Assembly: GCF_947648125.1 (NCBI RefSeq)
Contig: NZ_CANSMR010000001.1
Coordinates: 558,001-622,000, forward strand
Length of the DNA stretch: 64,000 bases
Direction: 5' to 3'
Source of the DNA: an uncultured Bradyrhizobium sp.
Lineage (GTDB): Bacteria; Pseudomonadota; Alphaproteobacteria; Rhizobiales; Xanthobacteraceae
In this document: piece by piece, positions 36,072 to 45,225 of the stretch
How the letters are laid out: each line of letters starts with the position of its first letter
Position numbering within the stretch: the stretch's first letter is position 1
Notes under the pieces: model-generated
Told to the model about the DNA's origin: nothing
Database searches by the model: none
Seen by the model: the letters and a program-made list of their open reading frames with translations, nothing else
Program-made: the position numbers and the translations under genes

Positions 36072-37076
36072 ATGAAGATCCGCCTTGTCCTTGCGTTGCT
36101 GGCGCTGACACTGATCGCGCCGTGGCAATCCGCCAAGGCGGCCGACGTGATCTGCTACAATTGCCCGCCGGAATGGGCGGATTGGGCCTCGATGCTGAAG
36201 GCGATCAAGGCGGACCTCAACTACGATATCCCGCATGACAACAAGAATTCCGGCCAGGCGCTGGCCCAGATCCTCGCCGAGAAGAGCAATCCGGTCGGCG
36301 ATATCGGCTATTTCGGCGTGACCTTCGGCATGAAGGCCAAGGCCCAGGACGCGCTCGAGCCATACAAGCCCGCGCATTGGGATCAGGTGCCCGCCGGCCT
36401 CAAGGATCCGGACGGCTACTGGACCACGATCCACTCCGGGACGCTCGGCCTGTTCGTGAACAAGGACGCGCTGGGCGGCAAGCCGGTGCCGGCCTGCTGG
36501 AAGGACCTCCTGAAGCCCGACTACAAGGGCATGGTCGGCTATCTCGATCCGTCGTCGGCGGCGGTCGGTTATGTCGGCGCGGTCGCCGTCAATCTCGCGC
36601 TGGGCGGCTCGTCCACCAATTTCGATCCGGCGATCACCTTCTTCAAGGGACTGCGCAAGAACGATCCGATCGTGCCCAAGCAGACGTCATATGCCCGCGT
36701 CGTCTCCGGTGAGATGCCGATCCTGTTCGACTACGACTTCAACGCCTACCGCGCGAAATATTCGGAGAAGGGCAACTTCGAGTTTGTCATTCCCTGTGAG
36801 GGGTCGGTGGTGTTTCCCTATGTCGTTGGTCTCGTGAAGAACGCACCCGACAAGGAGAAGGCCAAGAAGGTGATGGACTATCTCTTGTCCGACAAGGGGC
36901 AGGCGATCTGGACCAATGCCTATCTGCGTCCGGCCCGCCCGATCGAGTTGCCTGCCTCCGTGAAGGGCAAATTCCTCCCCGACAGCGACTATGCCCGCGC
37001 CAAGAGCGTCGACTGGGGCGAGATGGAAAACGTGCAAAAAGCCTTCGTCGACCGCTATCTCGCCGAGGTCCGCTGA
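36072..37076 (+). CDS. ABC transporter substrate-binding protein
   Basis: The 334-aa protein has a Sec signal peptide (MKIRLVLALLALTLIAPWQS, cleaved after AKA) and the fold of the iron/2-aminoethylphosphonate/polyamine binding family. The mature N-terminus holds an unusual CYNCPPEW segment with two cysteines that might form a disulfide. Two permeases, an ATPase and a phosphoesterase follow in the same direction. The ligand is unknown, but the neighbouring phosphoesterase makes a phosphodiester or phosphonate worth considering. Confidence 0.85.
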   Translation: MKIRLVLALLALTLIAPWQSAKAADVICYNCPPEWADWASMLKAIKADLNYDIPHDNKNSGQALAQILAEKSNPVGDIGYFGVTFGMKAKAQDALEPYKPAHWDQVPAGLKDPDGYWTTIHSGTLGLFVNKDALGGKPVPACWKDLLKPDYKGMVGYLDPSSAAVGYVGAVAVNLALGGSSTNFDPAITFFKGLRKNDPIVPKQTSYARVVSGEMPILFDYDFNAYRAKYSEKGNFEFVIPCEGSVVFPYVVGLVKNAPDKEKAKKVMDYLLSDKGQAIWTNAYLRPARPIELPASVKGKFLPDSDYARAKSVDWGEMENVQKAFVDRYLAEVR

Positions 37077-37113
37077 GGCAATATGGTGCCTTCGACGGGG
37101 CACCATTCTTCCG

Positions 37114-37929
37114 ATGTCGCAAAAATCCTTCGTTTGGCTCTGCCTGCTGCCGCTCGTGCTGGTGACCGCGGCGTTCTTCCTGCTGCCGATGGCACGGCTG
37201 GTGGTCGCGGGCGCCGAAGGGCCGCACGGGCTTGCCGGATATCTCGCCATCCTGACCGAAGCCCGCTATCGCGCGACGCTGATCAACACCGTACTGCTGG
37301 CGGCGGCAACCACGGCCGTCACCCTGATCGTGGCGACGATCGCCGGAATGTTTCTGCAGCGGCACCGCTTTCCCGGGCGGGCCGTGCTGATTGCGATGCT
37401 GACCTTTCCGTTGGCTTTTCCCGGCGTGGTGGTCGGCTTCATGATCATTCTGTTGGCAGGCCGGCAAGGGCTGATCGGCGATCTCTCGAACCGGATCTTC
37501 GGCGAGAAGTTCGTTTTCGCCTATTCGATCTACGGGCTCTTCCTCGGCTATCTCTACTTCTCGATCCCGCGCGTGATCCTCACCATCATGGCGGCCGTGC
37601 AGAAGCTCGACGTCGGGCTGGAGGAGGCCGCGCGTTCGCTCGGCGCTAGCCCCTGGGCGGTCCAGCGTGACGTCGTGCTGCCGGCACTGGCGCCGGCCTT
37701 CGTCGCGTCCGGTGCGATCGCATTTGCGACCGCGATGGGCGCCTTCGGCACCGCCTTCACGCTGGCGACGAACATCGACGTGCTGCCGATGCTGATCTAC
37801 ACCGAATTCACGCTGGCCGCCAATTTCGCGACCTCGGCGGCGCTGTCGGTGGGGCTTGGCCTGATCACCTGGCTCATTCTTGCGCTCGCCCGCACATTCA
37901 GCGGCAGTGCCGTCGCGGCGGCCGGGTGA
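37114..37929 (+). CDS. ABC permease 1
   Basis: The 271-aa inner-membrane permease has about six helices and the binding-protein-dependent EAA loop (EEAARSLGASPWAVQRDVVLP). It is in the same operon as the solute-binding protein. The stop overlaps the GTG of the second permease. Confidence 0.9.
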   Translation: MSQKSFVWLCLLPLVLVTAAFFLLPMARLVVAGAEGPHGLAGYLAILTEARYRATLINTVLLAAATTAVTLIVATIAGMFLQRHRFPGRAVLIAMLTFPLAFPGVVVGFMIILLAGRQGLIGDLSNRIFGEKFVFAYSIYGLFLGYLYFSIPRVILTIMAAVQKLDVGLEEAARSLGASPWAVQRDVVLPALAPAFVASGAIAFATAMGAFGTAFTLATNIDVLPMLIYTEFTLAANFATSAALSVGLGLITWLILALARTFSGSAVAAAG

Positions 37930-38720
37930 AAAGCATGCGCGATCGCCTGATCTTCACCGGCCAGTTCATCTTTACGCTGCTCGTTGCGGCTTTCCTGGTG
38001 GTGCCCGCAGGGCTTTCGATCTCGGCCGGCGTCACCGTGAATTATTTCCGGGGCATCCAATCCGGCGTGACCCTGCAATGGGTCGCGCAGGTCTGGGAGC
38101 TCTATGCCGGCACCATTCTGCTCTCCTTCGTGATCGCCTTCGCAACGCTTGCCGTTACACTGCTCGCCGGCGTCCCTGCGGCCTACGCGCTGCATGCGCG
38201 GGGAGGCCGCCTTGCCCGCATCGTCGAGGAGATCATCACGCTGCCGCTGGCGATCCCCGGGCTTGCGATCGCGCTTGCGCTGTTGCTCACGTATGGGAGC
38301 TTTGGCGGGTTTCGCCGTTCCTGGCTCTTCATCCTGGTCGGCCACGTGATCTTCACCATGCCGTTCATGGTGCGCTCGGTCATGGCGGTGTTTGCGACCG
38401 TGGACATCAAGACGCTCGATGAAGGCGCTGCCTCACTCGGGGCATCGCCATGGCGACGATTCTGCGATGTCATCGTGCCGAATGCGCTGCCGGGAATTCT
38501 GGCCGGCGCGCTGATGGTGGTCACGCTGTCGCTCGGCGAGTTCAACCTGACCTGGATGCTGCATACGCCGCTAACGAAGACACTGCCGATCGGGCTCGCC
38601 GACAGCTACGCCTCGATGCGGCTCGAAGTGGCCTCGGCCTACACGCTGATCTTCTTCGTGATGATCATTCCGCTGCTGGTCGCGATGCAACTGCTGGCCG
38701 ACAGGAATCACAAGCGATGA
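37926..38720 (+). CDS. ABC permease 2
   Basis: The 264-aa partner permease shows the EAA loop DEGAASLGASPWRRFCDVIVP. The start may be GTG 37926, overlapping the previous stop, or ATG 37935. It ends in an ATGA overlap with the ATPase. Confidence 0.9.
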   Translation: MKSMRDRLIFTGQFIFTLLVAAFLVVPAGLSISAGVTVNYFRGIQSGVTLQWVAQVWELYAGTILLSFVIAFATLAVTLLAGVPAAYALHARGGRLARIVEEIITLPLAIPGLAIALALLLTYGSFGGFRRSWLFILVGHVIFTMPFMVRSVMAVFATVDIKTLDEGAASLGASPWRRFCDVIVPNALPGILAGALMVVTLSLGEFNLTWMLHTPLTKTLPIGLADSYASMRLEVASAYTLIFFVMIIPLLVAMQLLADRNHKR

Positions 38721-39775
38721 ATACGACCGGGCACGGTGCAGCAGTGCGGATCGAGGCGTGCGGCAAGACCTTTGCCGATGGGACGCGGGCGCTCGATCCC
38801 GCAACCCTCGACATCGCGCGCGGTGAGACGCTGGTGCTGCTCGGACCATCCGGATGCGGCAAGACCACGATGCTGCGCATCATCGCGGGCCTCGAGTTGC
38901 CGGATGCGGGCGGCAAGGTGCTGTTCGACGGCAAGGATATGACCTCGGTCCCGATCGAGCGCCGCAATGTCGGCATGGTGTTTCAGTCCTACGCCCTGTT
39001 CCCCAACATGACGGTGGCGGACAATATCGCCTACGGCCTGAAGATCCGCGGCGTCGCCAGGGGCGAGCGTGCCGCACGCGTCGCCGAGCTGGTGGCTCTC
39101 ACGAACATCACGGGGTTGGAGAACCGCCGCATCGACCAGCTTTCGGGCGGACAGCGTCAGCGTGTGGCACTGGCGCGCGCCGTCGCGATCCAGCCGGGCA
39201 TATTGCTGCTCGACGAGCCCTTGACCGCGCTTGATGCCGCCTTGCGGGATCGGCTGCGAGGCGAGCTCAACCGGCTGTTGCGAGCGCTTGGTATCACGAC
39301 GATCTATGTCACCCATGATCAGTCCGAAGCCATGGAATTGGGTGACCGTATCGTGGTGATGCGGAAAGGTGCGATCGCCCAGATCGGCACGCCGCGCGAG
39401 GTCTACTTCGCACCGAAGGACCGCTTCGTGGCGGAATTCATCGGAGCGGCGAATATTGTTGAAGCTCCGATCGAGAACGACGTACTGATCCTGCCCGGCG
39501 GGCGATTGCCGATCGAGGGTGGCGCGACAGCTGCGAACGCGACCGTCATGATCCGTCCCGAAACCATTCGCGTGACGGACGCCGGGGCAGGGCTGCTCTC
39601 GGGAGCAGTTGATTCCGTCAGCTTCGTCGGCGACCGGCAGCGGCTCGTCGTGAGTGGTGCATCGAGCAAGCCACTCAATGTCGACGCGCCCAACACAGTC
39701 CAGGCCAAGGTTGGCGATCGAATCGGGCTTTCGATCGCGGCCGACGCCGTTCGTCTGCTCCCTTCCGAACCCTGA
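38717..39775 (+). CDS. ABC ATPase, PotA/UgpC/FbpC class
   Basis: The 352-aa ATPase has Walker A GPSGCGKTTMLRIIAGLE, signature LSGGQRQRVALARA, Walker B LLLLDEPLTALDA and the His switch YVTHDQSEAMEL. A C-terminal TOBE domain (residues ~270-350) marks it as an importer of the spermidine, iron or glycerol-phosphate class. It is translationally coupled to permease 2. Confidence 0.93.
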   Translation: MNTTGHGAAVRIEACGKTFADGTRALDPATLDIARGETLVLLGPSGCGKTTMLRIIAGLELPDAGGKVLFDGKDMTSVPIERRNVGMVFQSYALFPNMTVADNIAYGLKIRGVARGERAARVAELVALTNITGLENRRIDQLSGGQRQRVALARAVAIQPGILLLDEPLTALDAALRDRLRGELNRLLRALGITTIYVTHDQSEAMELGDRIVVMRKGAIAQIGTPREVYFAPKDRFVAEFIGAANIVEAPIENDVLILPGGRLPIEGGATAANATVMIRPETIRVTDAGAGLLSGAVDSVSFVGDRQRLVVSGASSKPLNVDAPNTVQAKVGDRIGLSIAADAVRLLPSEP

Positions 39776-39784
39776 GATTGATCG

Positions 39785-40624
39785 ATGCCGCCGAAACCGG
39801 TTCTCATCGCACAGATATCCGACCTCCACATCAAGCCGCCGGGAGCGCTGGCCTATGGCCGGGTCGATACCGCGAAGGCGCTTGAGCGCTGTGTGGCGGC
39901 GCTCGGAGCGTTCGAGCCGGCGCCCGATTTCGTCGTCATCTCGGGCGACCTTGTCGATACGCCGTCGGTCGAGGAATACGATTATCTCAAGCAATTGCTT
40001 GCGCCGCTGCGCCTGCCGTTTGCCGGCATTCCCGGCAATCACGACTCGCGCCAGTGGATGCGCGACGCGTTTCCGGCCGCGCCCTATGTTCACCCAACAG
40101 GTCCGCTCGACCAGAAGATCGAAGTGAATGGCCTCGATCTGCTGCTGCTTGACTCAAGCGTTGCCGGCAAGCCGCACGGTATGCTCGAAGCATCCACGCT
40201 GCAATGGCTGGACGCGGCGCTGGCAACGGCAGCCGACCGACCGGCGCTGCTTTTCCTGCATCACCCGCCATTCAAGGGCGGCATCTGGCATATGGACCGG
40301 CAAGACCTCTTCAATGCCGACGCATTGGCGGACATTGTCAAGCGTCACCCGCGTGTGCGGTTGATCGCGTGCGGGCACGTCCATCGCGCGATGCTGACCA
40401 CCGTCGCCGGGATTGCCGTGACAATATGCCCCGCGCCGAACCACGCGGTTGACCTGGACCTCGGACATCTCCGCGAACCATCGTTCAAGGTGGAACCGCC
40501 CGCATTTCATTTGCACACATGGTTTCCCGGGCAGGACTTTGGACAGCTGGTCACGCACCAGATCCCCATCGGTCAGTTTGACGGGCCGCATCCGTTCTTT
40601 GGGCCGGACGGCAAGCTGCTGTGA
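39785..40624 (+). CDS. Class III (calcineurin-like) phosphodiesterase, CpdA-like
   Basis: The 279-aa metallophosphoesterase carries the whole dimetal set: QISDLHIKPPG (DxH), VISGDLVDTP (GD), GIPGNHDSR (GNHD), LFLHHPPFKGG (H) and CGHVHRAM (GHxH). This is the CpdA/GpdQ branch, which cleaves cyclic nucleotides or glycerophosphodiesters. It sits 9 bases after the ABC ATPase, so it may act on the imported compound. Alternatively it may lower cAMP for the Crp-type regulator encoded next. The sequence cannot decide between them. Confidence 0.88.
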   Translation: MPPKPVLIAQISDLHIKPPGALAYGRVDTAKALERCVAALGAFEPAPDFVVISGDLVDTPSVEEYDYLKQLLAPLRLPFAGIPGNHDSRQWMRDAFPAAPYVHPTGPLDQKIEVNGLDLLLLDSSVAGKPHGMLEASTLQWLDAALATAADRPALLFLHHPPFKGGIWHMDRQDLFNADALADIVKRHPRVRLIACGHVHRAMLTTVAGIAVTICPAPNHAVDLDLGHLREPSFKVEPPAFHLHTWFPGQDFGQLVTHQIPIGQFDGPHPFFGPDGKLL

Positions 40625-40914
40625 GTGGGTGGCGATGACCTGAAAGGGTCTTGCCAGGCGAGATTGTCGCTGATCGACCGGGTTTTCCAGATCACGGACA
40701 ATCGCCGGCTGCAATTGAGCGTTGCAACTAGGCGCATATTTATCCCAAATTGTATCTTGGTCGCCTTCTGGCCCGATCTCACCGGCCTGGACCTTTTGTT
40801 GCTGTAGGCCCCCGGTGGGGCTATACTCCTTTCCGCTTTCATTGATCGATGGCTTGTCGGTGTGTCGCGCTGCTGGCGCGCCGATCGAACGCAACACAAT
40901 CAGTCTGGATCACA
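40625..40914. other. Leader region of the Crp/Fnr gene
   Basis: These 290 bases hold no convincing gene. A frame opening at ATG 40849 would extend the regulator by 22 residues but lacks a good ribosome site. Promoter elements cannot be named with confidence. Confidence 0.3.
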
Positions 40915-41652
40915 ATGACCGGTGCGCTGCCCATAGAACGAACTGCCGGCGCGCCGTTGTTTTCAAACAACAAGCTATCGGTGCTGCGCAAGCATCCTTA
41001 CTTTGCCGATCTCGAGCCCGAGGCATTCGATCAGCTCTGCCGCTATGCCAAGCACACCACGCTGAAACGCGGAACGACGATCTTCTCCAAGGGCGATCCG
41101 GGTACCAGCCTGATCGCGGTGATCTCGGGCACGGTGAAGATCAGCATCTCGTCGCCGGATGGTCGCAACGCGATCCTGAACCTGATCGAGGCAGGGGAGA
41201 TATTCGGCGAGATCGCGCTGCTCGATGGGTTGTCGCGGACGGCCGACGCCACCGCCAACACCAATTGCGAGCTGTTCGTTATCGACCGGCGCGAGTTCAT
41301 TCCGTTCGTGCGCAGCCAGCCGACGCTTGCAATGAAGTTCATCGAGCTGCTTTGCGCAAGGTTGCGCTGGACCAGCGACCAGGTCGAACAGGTGATCCTG
41401 CAGGACTTGCCCGGCCGTCTGGCGAGCGCGCTGCTGCGCCTGAGCGACAAGCACAAGCCGCAGGGGCGCACCATCTCGATCACCCAGCAGGAGATCAGCG
41501 AGATGGTCGGGATGACCCGCGAGAGCATCAACAAGCAGCTCCGCGCGTGGGCGACACGCGGTTGGGTCAGGCTCGAACATGGCGCGATCGTCGTGCTGAA
41601 GCCCGAGTCGCTGCAGGCGCTGGTCGACGCCGGGGCTGATGACGGCGAGTAG
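40915..41652 (+). CDS. Crp/Fnr family transcriptional regulator
   Basis: ATG 40915 gives 245 aa. Residues ~20-140 form the cyclic-nucleotide-binding barrel, with a phosphate-binding cassette that keeps the needed residues (GEIFGEIALLDGLSRTADA: Glu of GE, then Arg-Thr-Ala). No FNR-type cysteine cluster is present. The C-terminal winged helix has ITQQEISEMVGMTRESINKQL. The recognition helix matches CRP at its Arg-Glu pair, with Lys in place of the third contact, Arg. It should therefore read a TGTGA-like half-site. A perfect TGTGA-N6-TCACA site lies 60 bases after its stop. Confidence 0.9.
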   Translation: MTGALPIERTAGAPLFSNNKLSVLRKHPYFADLEPEAFDQLCRYAKHTTLKRGTTIFSKGDPGTSLIAVISGTVKISISSPDGRNAILNLIEAGEIFGEIALLDGLSRTADATANTNCELFVIDRREFIPFVRSQPTLAMKFIELLCARLRWTSDQVEQVILQDLPGRLASALLRLSDKHKPQGRTISITQQEISEMVGMTRESINKQLRAWATRGWVRLEHGAIVVLKPESLQALVDAGADDGE

Positions 41653-41684
41653 TCGCTCTCCCGTCTGCGCGGTCGCTCCGGCGT

Positions 41685-41700
41685 TTCACGAAATGGTGAA
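41685..41700. promoter_or_regulatory. Inverted repeat TTCAC-N6-GTGAA, candidate Crp-type site 1
   Basis: TTCAC (41685-41689), six bases, GTGAA (41696-41700). The arms and spacing match the geometry of Crp-family sites. Its centre is 28 bp from that of the second site. Confidence 0.5.
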
Positions 41701-41712
41701 CCGGACAAAGCC

Positions 41713-41728
41713 TGTGAAACCATTCACA
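41713..41728. promoter_or_regulatory. Perfect Crp-type operator TGTGA-N6-TCACA
   Basis: TGTGA at 41713-41717, spacer AACCAT, TCACA at 41724-41728: the exact consensus core of a CRP site. It lies 65 bases before the start of the small membrane protein gene and just after the Crp-type regulator gene, which encodes a matching recognition helix. Regulation of the 41794 gene is inferred. Confidence 0.7.
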
Positions 41729-41793
41729 TCGGCCTTGCGTGCCCTGCGGTAAGTGACGCTTCGGTGGAGCACACTCGCACTGTGGAGGAATCC

Positions 41794-42063
41794 ATGCAGG
41801 GCTCTTTCGACAACCGGCAGCGGGATCCGGAAGGCAACTACGGGAGCTTCAGCATCAAGCTGATCGCTTTGCCGGTGCTCGTGATCGTTGCATTGATCGG
41901 GATGCTGGTCAGCCACCCCGCCGCGGTCAAATGGATATCGGACGCGGCGCAAGCGGAGTTCGCGGGAACCGACGCCGTCGATGCCGATCCATTGACCAGG
42001 ATCGCGCAGCCGGCGCCCACGGCGCTGCCGCGCAATGAGACGCGGACGGTCAAGGCCAATTGA
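41794..42063 (+). CDS. Small single-pass membrane protein
   Basis: ATG 41794 behind GGAGGAATCC gives 89 aa. Residues ~20-42 are one membrane helix (LIALPVLVIVALIGMLVSH). The remainder is a short soluble tail rich in Ala, Pro and Thr. No family is recognised. The perfect Crp-type operator directly upstream makes it a likely member of the regulon of the adjacent regulator. Confidence 0.7.
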   Translation: MQGSFDNRQRDPEGNYGSFSIKLIALPVLVIVALIGMLVSHPAAVKWISDAAQAEFAGTDAVDADPLTRIAQPAPTALPRNETRTVKAN

Positions 42064-42078
42064 TCGTTGGCACCGTCG

Positions 42079-43173
42079 TCACGCGGCAACGCCGAGCAGC
42101 TTCGCTGCGGTCCGGCCGAGAATGTTGGCCTTGTCGTCGTCGCTCAGCGATGAGCAGGCGAAGACGTGGTCGACCGGTGCCAGTTGCCATGGATAGGGAT
42201 AGTCGCTTCCCAGCACCATCTGGCCGGCGCCAACCTGGGCGGCGAGATGCCGGATCGCTTCAGGCGTGAAGACCAGAGAGTCGAAGTAGATCTGCTTGAG
42301 ATATTCGGTCGGCGCCTTCTGGAGCTTGGTCTCCGGATTGCATCCCTTAGGTCCGACCAGGCAGGGATGATCCGAGCGATCGGCATAGGAGGGGAGATAG
42401 CCGCCGCCATGCGCGGCGATGATCTTCAATCCCGGGAAGCGGTCGAGCGTGCCCTCGAAGATCAAATGGGACAGTGCGATCGTGGTCTCGAGCGGATTGC
42501 CGATGGTGTTGCCGAGCCAGCCATTGCCGGAGAGCCGCTTACCGAGCTCAGGCACGCCTTGCGGGTGGATGAACAGGGGAACGCCGAGTTCCTCGGCCTT
42601 GGCCCATACGGGATGAAACCTGGAATCGGAGAATTCGACGCCATCGACCACACCGCCGATCGCCGCGCCCTTCAGCCCCTGCTTCTTCACCGCCGTCTCC
42701 AGCTCCTGCACCGCAAGATCCGGCGCCTGCAGCGTCAGCGAGGCGAAAGCCGCAAACCGCTCGGGCTTCGAAGCGCAGAGTTCGGCGAGCCTTTCATTCT
42801 GGATTTTCACGATCTTCCCGGCAAGGTCGCGATCGCAGTCGTACCAGAACGGATTGATCGAGAGCACCTCCATATCGACGGCCTGCGCGTCCATCGCAGC
42901 GAGGCGCTTGTCGATCTCGATAAAGGCCTCGGCGGCGCCGTTGACCGGCGGCAGTTGATATTTTCCGGCGTCTGCCCCGAGCAGCGCGCCGGCCTCGCGG
43001 AAGTGGCAATGCGAGTGAATGTCGATCGTCCTGATGCGCTTGCCGTCGACGCTGACTGGCAATTTCCGGCGCGATTGCTGCGCATTCGCATGGTGGACGA
43101 ACCCGCAGCCGCAGAACACGATGCCTGCCGCCGCATTTACTCCCGCTTTCAGGAAATCCCGCCTTGTGGTCAT
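42079..43173 (-). CDS. Amidohydrolase of the ACMSD family, Tat-exported
   Basis: The 364-aa metal-dependent hydrolase or decarboxylase opens with a twin-arginine signal (TTRRDFLKAGVNAAAG). The TIM-barrel metal motifs are TIDIHSHCHF (HxH), FIHPQG, AAHGGGYLP and GSDYPYPW. Family members decarboxylate or hydrolyse aromatic acids; export to the periplasm is unusual. It lies downstream of the TRAP transporter genes on the same strand, so its substrate may be the transported acid or its precursor. Confidence 0.87.
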   Translation of the reverse strand: MTTRRDFLKAGVNAAAGIVFCGCGFVHHANAQQSRRKLPVSVDGKRIRTIDIHSHCHFREAGALLGADAGKYQLPPVNGAAEAFIEIDKRLAAMDAQAVDMEVLSINPFWYDCDRDLAGKIVKIQNERLAELCASKPERFAAFASLTLQAPDLAVQELETAVKKQGLKGAAIGGVVDGVEFSDSRFHPVWAKAEELGVPLFIHPQGVPELGKRLSGNGWLGNTIGNPLETTIALSHLIFEGTLDRFPGLKIIAAHGGGYLPSYADRSDHPCLVGPKGCNPETKLQKAPTEYLKQIYFDSLVFTPEAIRHLAAQVGAGQMVLGSDYPYPWQLAPVDHVFACSSLSDDDKANILGRTAAKLLGVAA

Positions 43174-43359
43174 GACGATCGCCTCCCTGGTCTTGTTTGT
43201 TATGGGCAGGGAGCCTAGGGATGCCGGCGAACGGTCGCAAGGTCACACGCTGTGCGTGTCGCGCAATGTTGATCTGCTCAGAGCGGCTTGATCCCGGCCC
43301 TGGCGATGATGTCGATGGGTTCCGGTGACGGCAGCAGTTCTGCAAGGTGCCGCTTGCCC
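43174..43359. other. Gap with a possible coding remnant
   Basis: On the minus strand about 43284-43357 reads GKRHLAELLPSPEPIDIIAR and ends at a TGA, without any start. It may be the last 26 codons of a lost gene between the transporter and the amidohydrolase. The rest is featureless. Confidence 0.25.
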
Positions 43360-44655
43360 TCAGTGCAGCACCTGAAGTTGCCGCGGCAGCCAGAGCGAGA
43401 TTTCCGGCAGATAGGTCACGCACATCAGGACAAAGAACATCACCGCGTAGAACGGCCAGATCTTGCGCATGACCTGCTCGATCGTCACCTTGCCGACCGC
43501 GCAGCCGACGAACAGAATTGCTCCGACCGGTGGATGGCACAGGCCGATGCCGAGATTGAGCAGCATGATCATGCCGAAATGCACCGGATCGACGCCGAAG
43601 TTCTTCATGACAGGCAACAGGATCGGTGTCGCGATCAGGATCGATGGCGCCATGTCGACGAGTGTGCCGAGCACCAGCAGCAGGACGTTGATCAGGAGCA
43701 GGATGACGTACTTGTTATCGGAGATCGACAGGAAGAAGGCTGTCATCTTGGCCGGCATCTGCGTCAAGGCCATGATGTAGCCGACGCTGGAGGCGCACGC
43801 GATCAGCGTCATCACCATCGCGACGGTGCGCAGCGTGCGATGGAGCAGCACCGGCAGGTCGCGCCAGCGATAGTCGCGATAGATGAACATCGTGACGAAG
43901 AAGGCCCAGATGCAGGCGACGGCGCCGGCCTCGATTGCGGTGAAGATGCCGCCGAGAATGCCGCCAAGGATGATGACGAGGGTAATGAGACCCCAGGAGG
44001 CATCGATGGCGATCCGGATTGCGTCCTTGGCCGGCACGGTCTGGCCGTGCGGGTGCTTTTCGCGATAGGCGACGGCCAGGCACAGGATGATCAACGAGAA
44101 GCCGAGCAGCAGCCCGGGGAACACGCCGGCCATGAAGAGGGCGCTGATCGAAATCGTTCCGCCCGTTGCAAGCGAGTAGAGCACCGCATTGTGGCTCGGC
44201 GGCACCAGAAGGGCCTGGACCGACGAGGTGATCGTCAGATTGGTCGCGAACACGCGAGGATAGCCGTTCTTTTCCATCTGCGGGATCATCACCGAGCCGA
44301 TGGCGGATGTATCGGCGACGGCCGATCCGGAAATGCCGCTCAAAAATGTCGTCGCCAGCACATTGACGATCGAGAGGCCGCCACGCAGCCGCGTCAGTCC
44401 AACCAGCACGTCGGCAAACGCAACCAGGCGGCGGGCCATGCCGCCCTCCGCCATGATCGCGCCGGCCAGCACGAAGAATGGGATCGTCAGCATCGCGACC
44501 TTGCTGACACCGTCGGAGATCTTCAGCATCACCGCTTCCAGGGGAATGCCGATCCACAAGGCGCCGACGATGGCCGCCATCGCCAGCGAATAGGCGATCG
44601 GCATCCCGATCAGGAAACAGAACAGCATCGTCGCGAGCAGAATGAGGATATCCAT
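43360..44655 (-). CDS. dctM: TRAP transporter large permease (DctM)
   Basis: The 431-aa membrane protein has about twelve helices and the DctM patterns IPFFVLAGAIMAEGGMARR, GISGSAVADTSAIGSVMIP and GLCHPPVGAILFVGCAVG. It forms the sodium-driven channel with the small permease encoded 15 bases upstream. Ligand unknown, probably a carboxylic acid. Confidence 0.94.
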   Translation of the reverse strand: MDILILLATMLFCFLIGMPIAYSLAMAAIVGALWIGIPLEAVMLKISDGVSKVAMLTIPFFVLAGAIMAEGGMARRLVAFADVLVGLTRLRGGLSIVNVLATTFLSGISGSAVADTSAIGSVMIPQMEKNGYPRVFATNLTITSSVQALLVPPSHNAVLYSLATGGTISISALFMAGVFPGLLLGFSLIILCLAVAYREKHPHGQTVPAKDAIRIAIDASWGLITLVIILGGILGGIFTAIEAGAVACIWAFFVTMFIYRDYRWRDLPVLLHRTLRTVAMVMTLIACASSVGYIMALTQMPAKMTAFFLSISDNKYVILLLINVLLLVLGTLVDMAPSILIATPILLPVMKNFGVDPVHFGMIMLLNLGIGLCHPPVGAILFVGCAVGKVTIEQVMRKIWPFYAVMFFVLMCVTYLPEISLWLPRQLQVLH

Positions 44656-44670
44656 CGGGGCCTCTCGCGA

Positions 44671-45198
44671 TCAGTCGGCGGAAAAGTCGCGGTGTGGTGC
44701 GATCGGGTCGGGCGGGGCACCCAGAAAAATCCGCTCGATGATGAACAGGAGCAGACAGGCGCCGCCGATCGGAATCGGAAGATAGGTGACGCCGACCGAA
44801 AGCGACGGGAAGTCGGCGATGGTGTTGTACCAGGTCACCTCGACGAGCCGAGCGCCCCAGATGATCATGAACAGTGCGATCACGCCCATCAGCAGCTGGA
44901 CGACAAGGTCGGTCAGATTGCGCAGCGGGGCAGGCAGCTTGTTGGCAAAATATGCGACGTTCATATGCAGATTGAGCCGATATCCGGCGGCTGCACCGAT
45001 GAACGTCACGACGATGGTGAGCAGCACCGCGAGAGGTTCGGGCCAGGATGCGGCGCTGTTCAGCACATAGCGCGTGAACACCGCCCAGGGGATGACCGCT
45101 GAAATCAGGATCAGCGCGGCAGAGCCCGTGATGACGCAGGCAAGATACAAATAGTCCATCGCGCGGCGATACGATCCGGCCATGCCCGTTTCCTGCAA
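44671..45198 (-). CDS. dctQ: TRAP transporter small permease (DctQ)
   Basis: The 175-aa protein has four membrane helices and the DctQ core (VFTRYVLNSAASWPEPLAV). It bridges the binding protein and DctM. The start may be ATG 45198 or the inner Met six codons later. Confidence 0.92.
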   Translation of the reverse strand: MQETGMAGSYRRAMDYLYLACVITGSAALILISAVIPWAVFTRYVLNSAASWPEPLAVLLTIVVTFIGAAAGYRLNLHMNVAYFANKLPAPLRNLTDLVVQLLMGVIALFMIIWGARLVEVTWYNTIADFPSLSVGVTYLPIPIGGACLLLFIIERIFLGAPPDPIAPHRDFSAD

Positions 45199-45225
45199 GA
45201 TGTTGATGTCCCTTGTGACGTGGCG

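Noticed and set aside
43288-45102. A 604-codon plus-strand frame opposite the TRAP genes
   Set aside because: The product is a run of His, Asp, Gln and Arg without any fold. The minus strand carries a textbook TRAP transporter.
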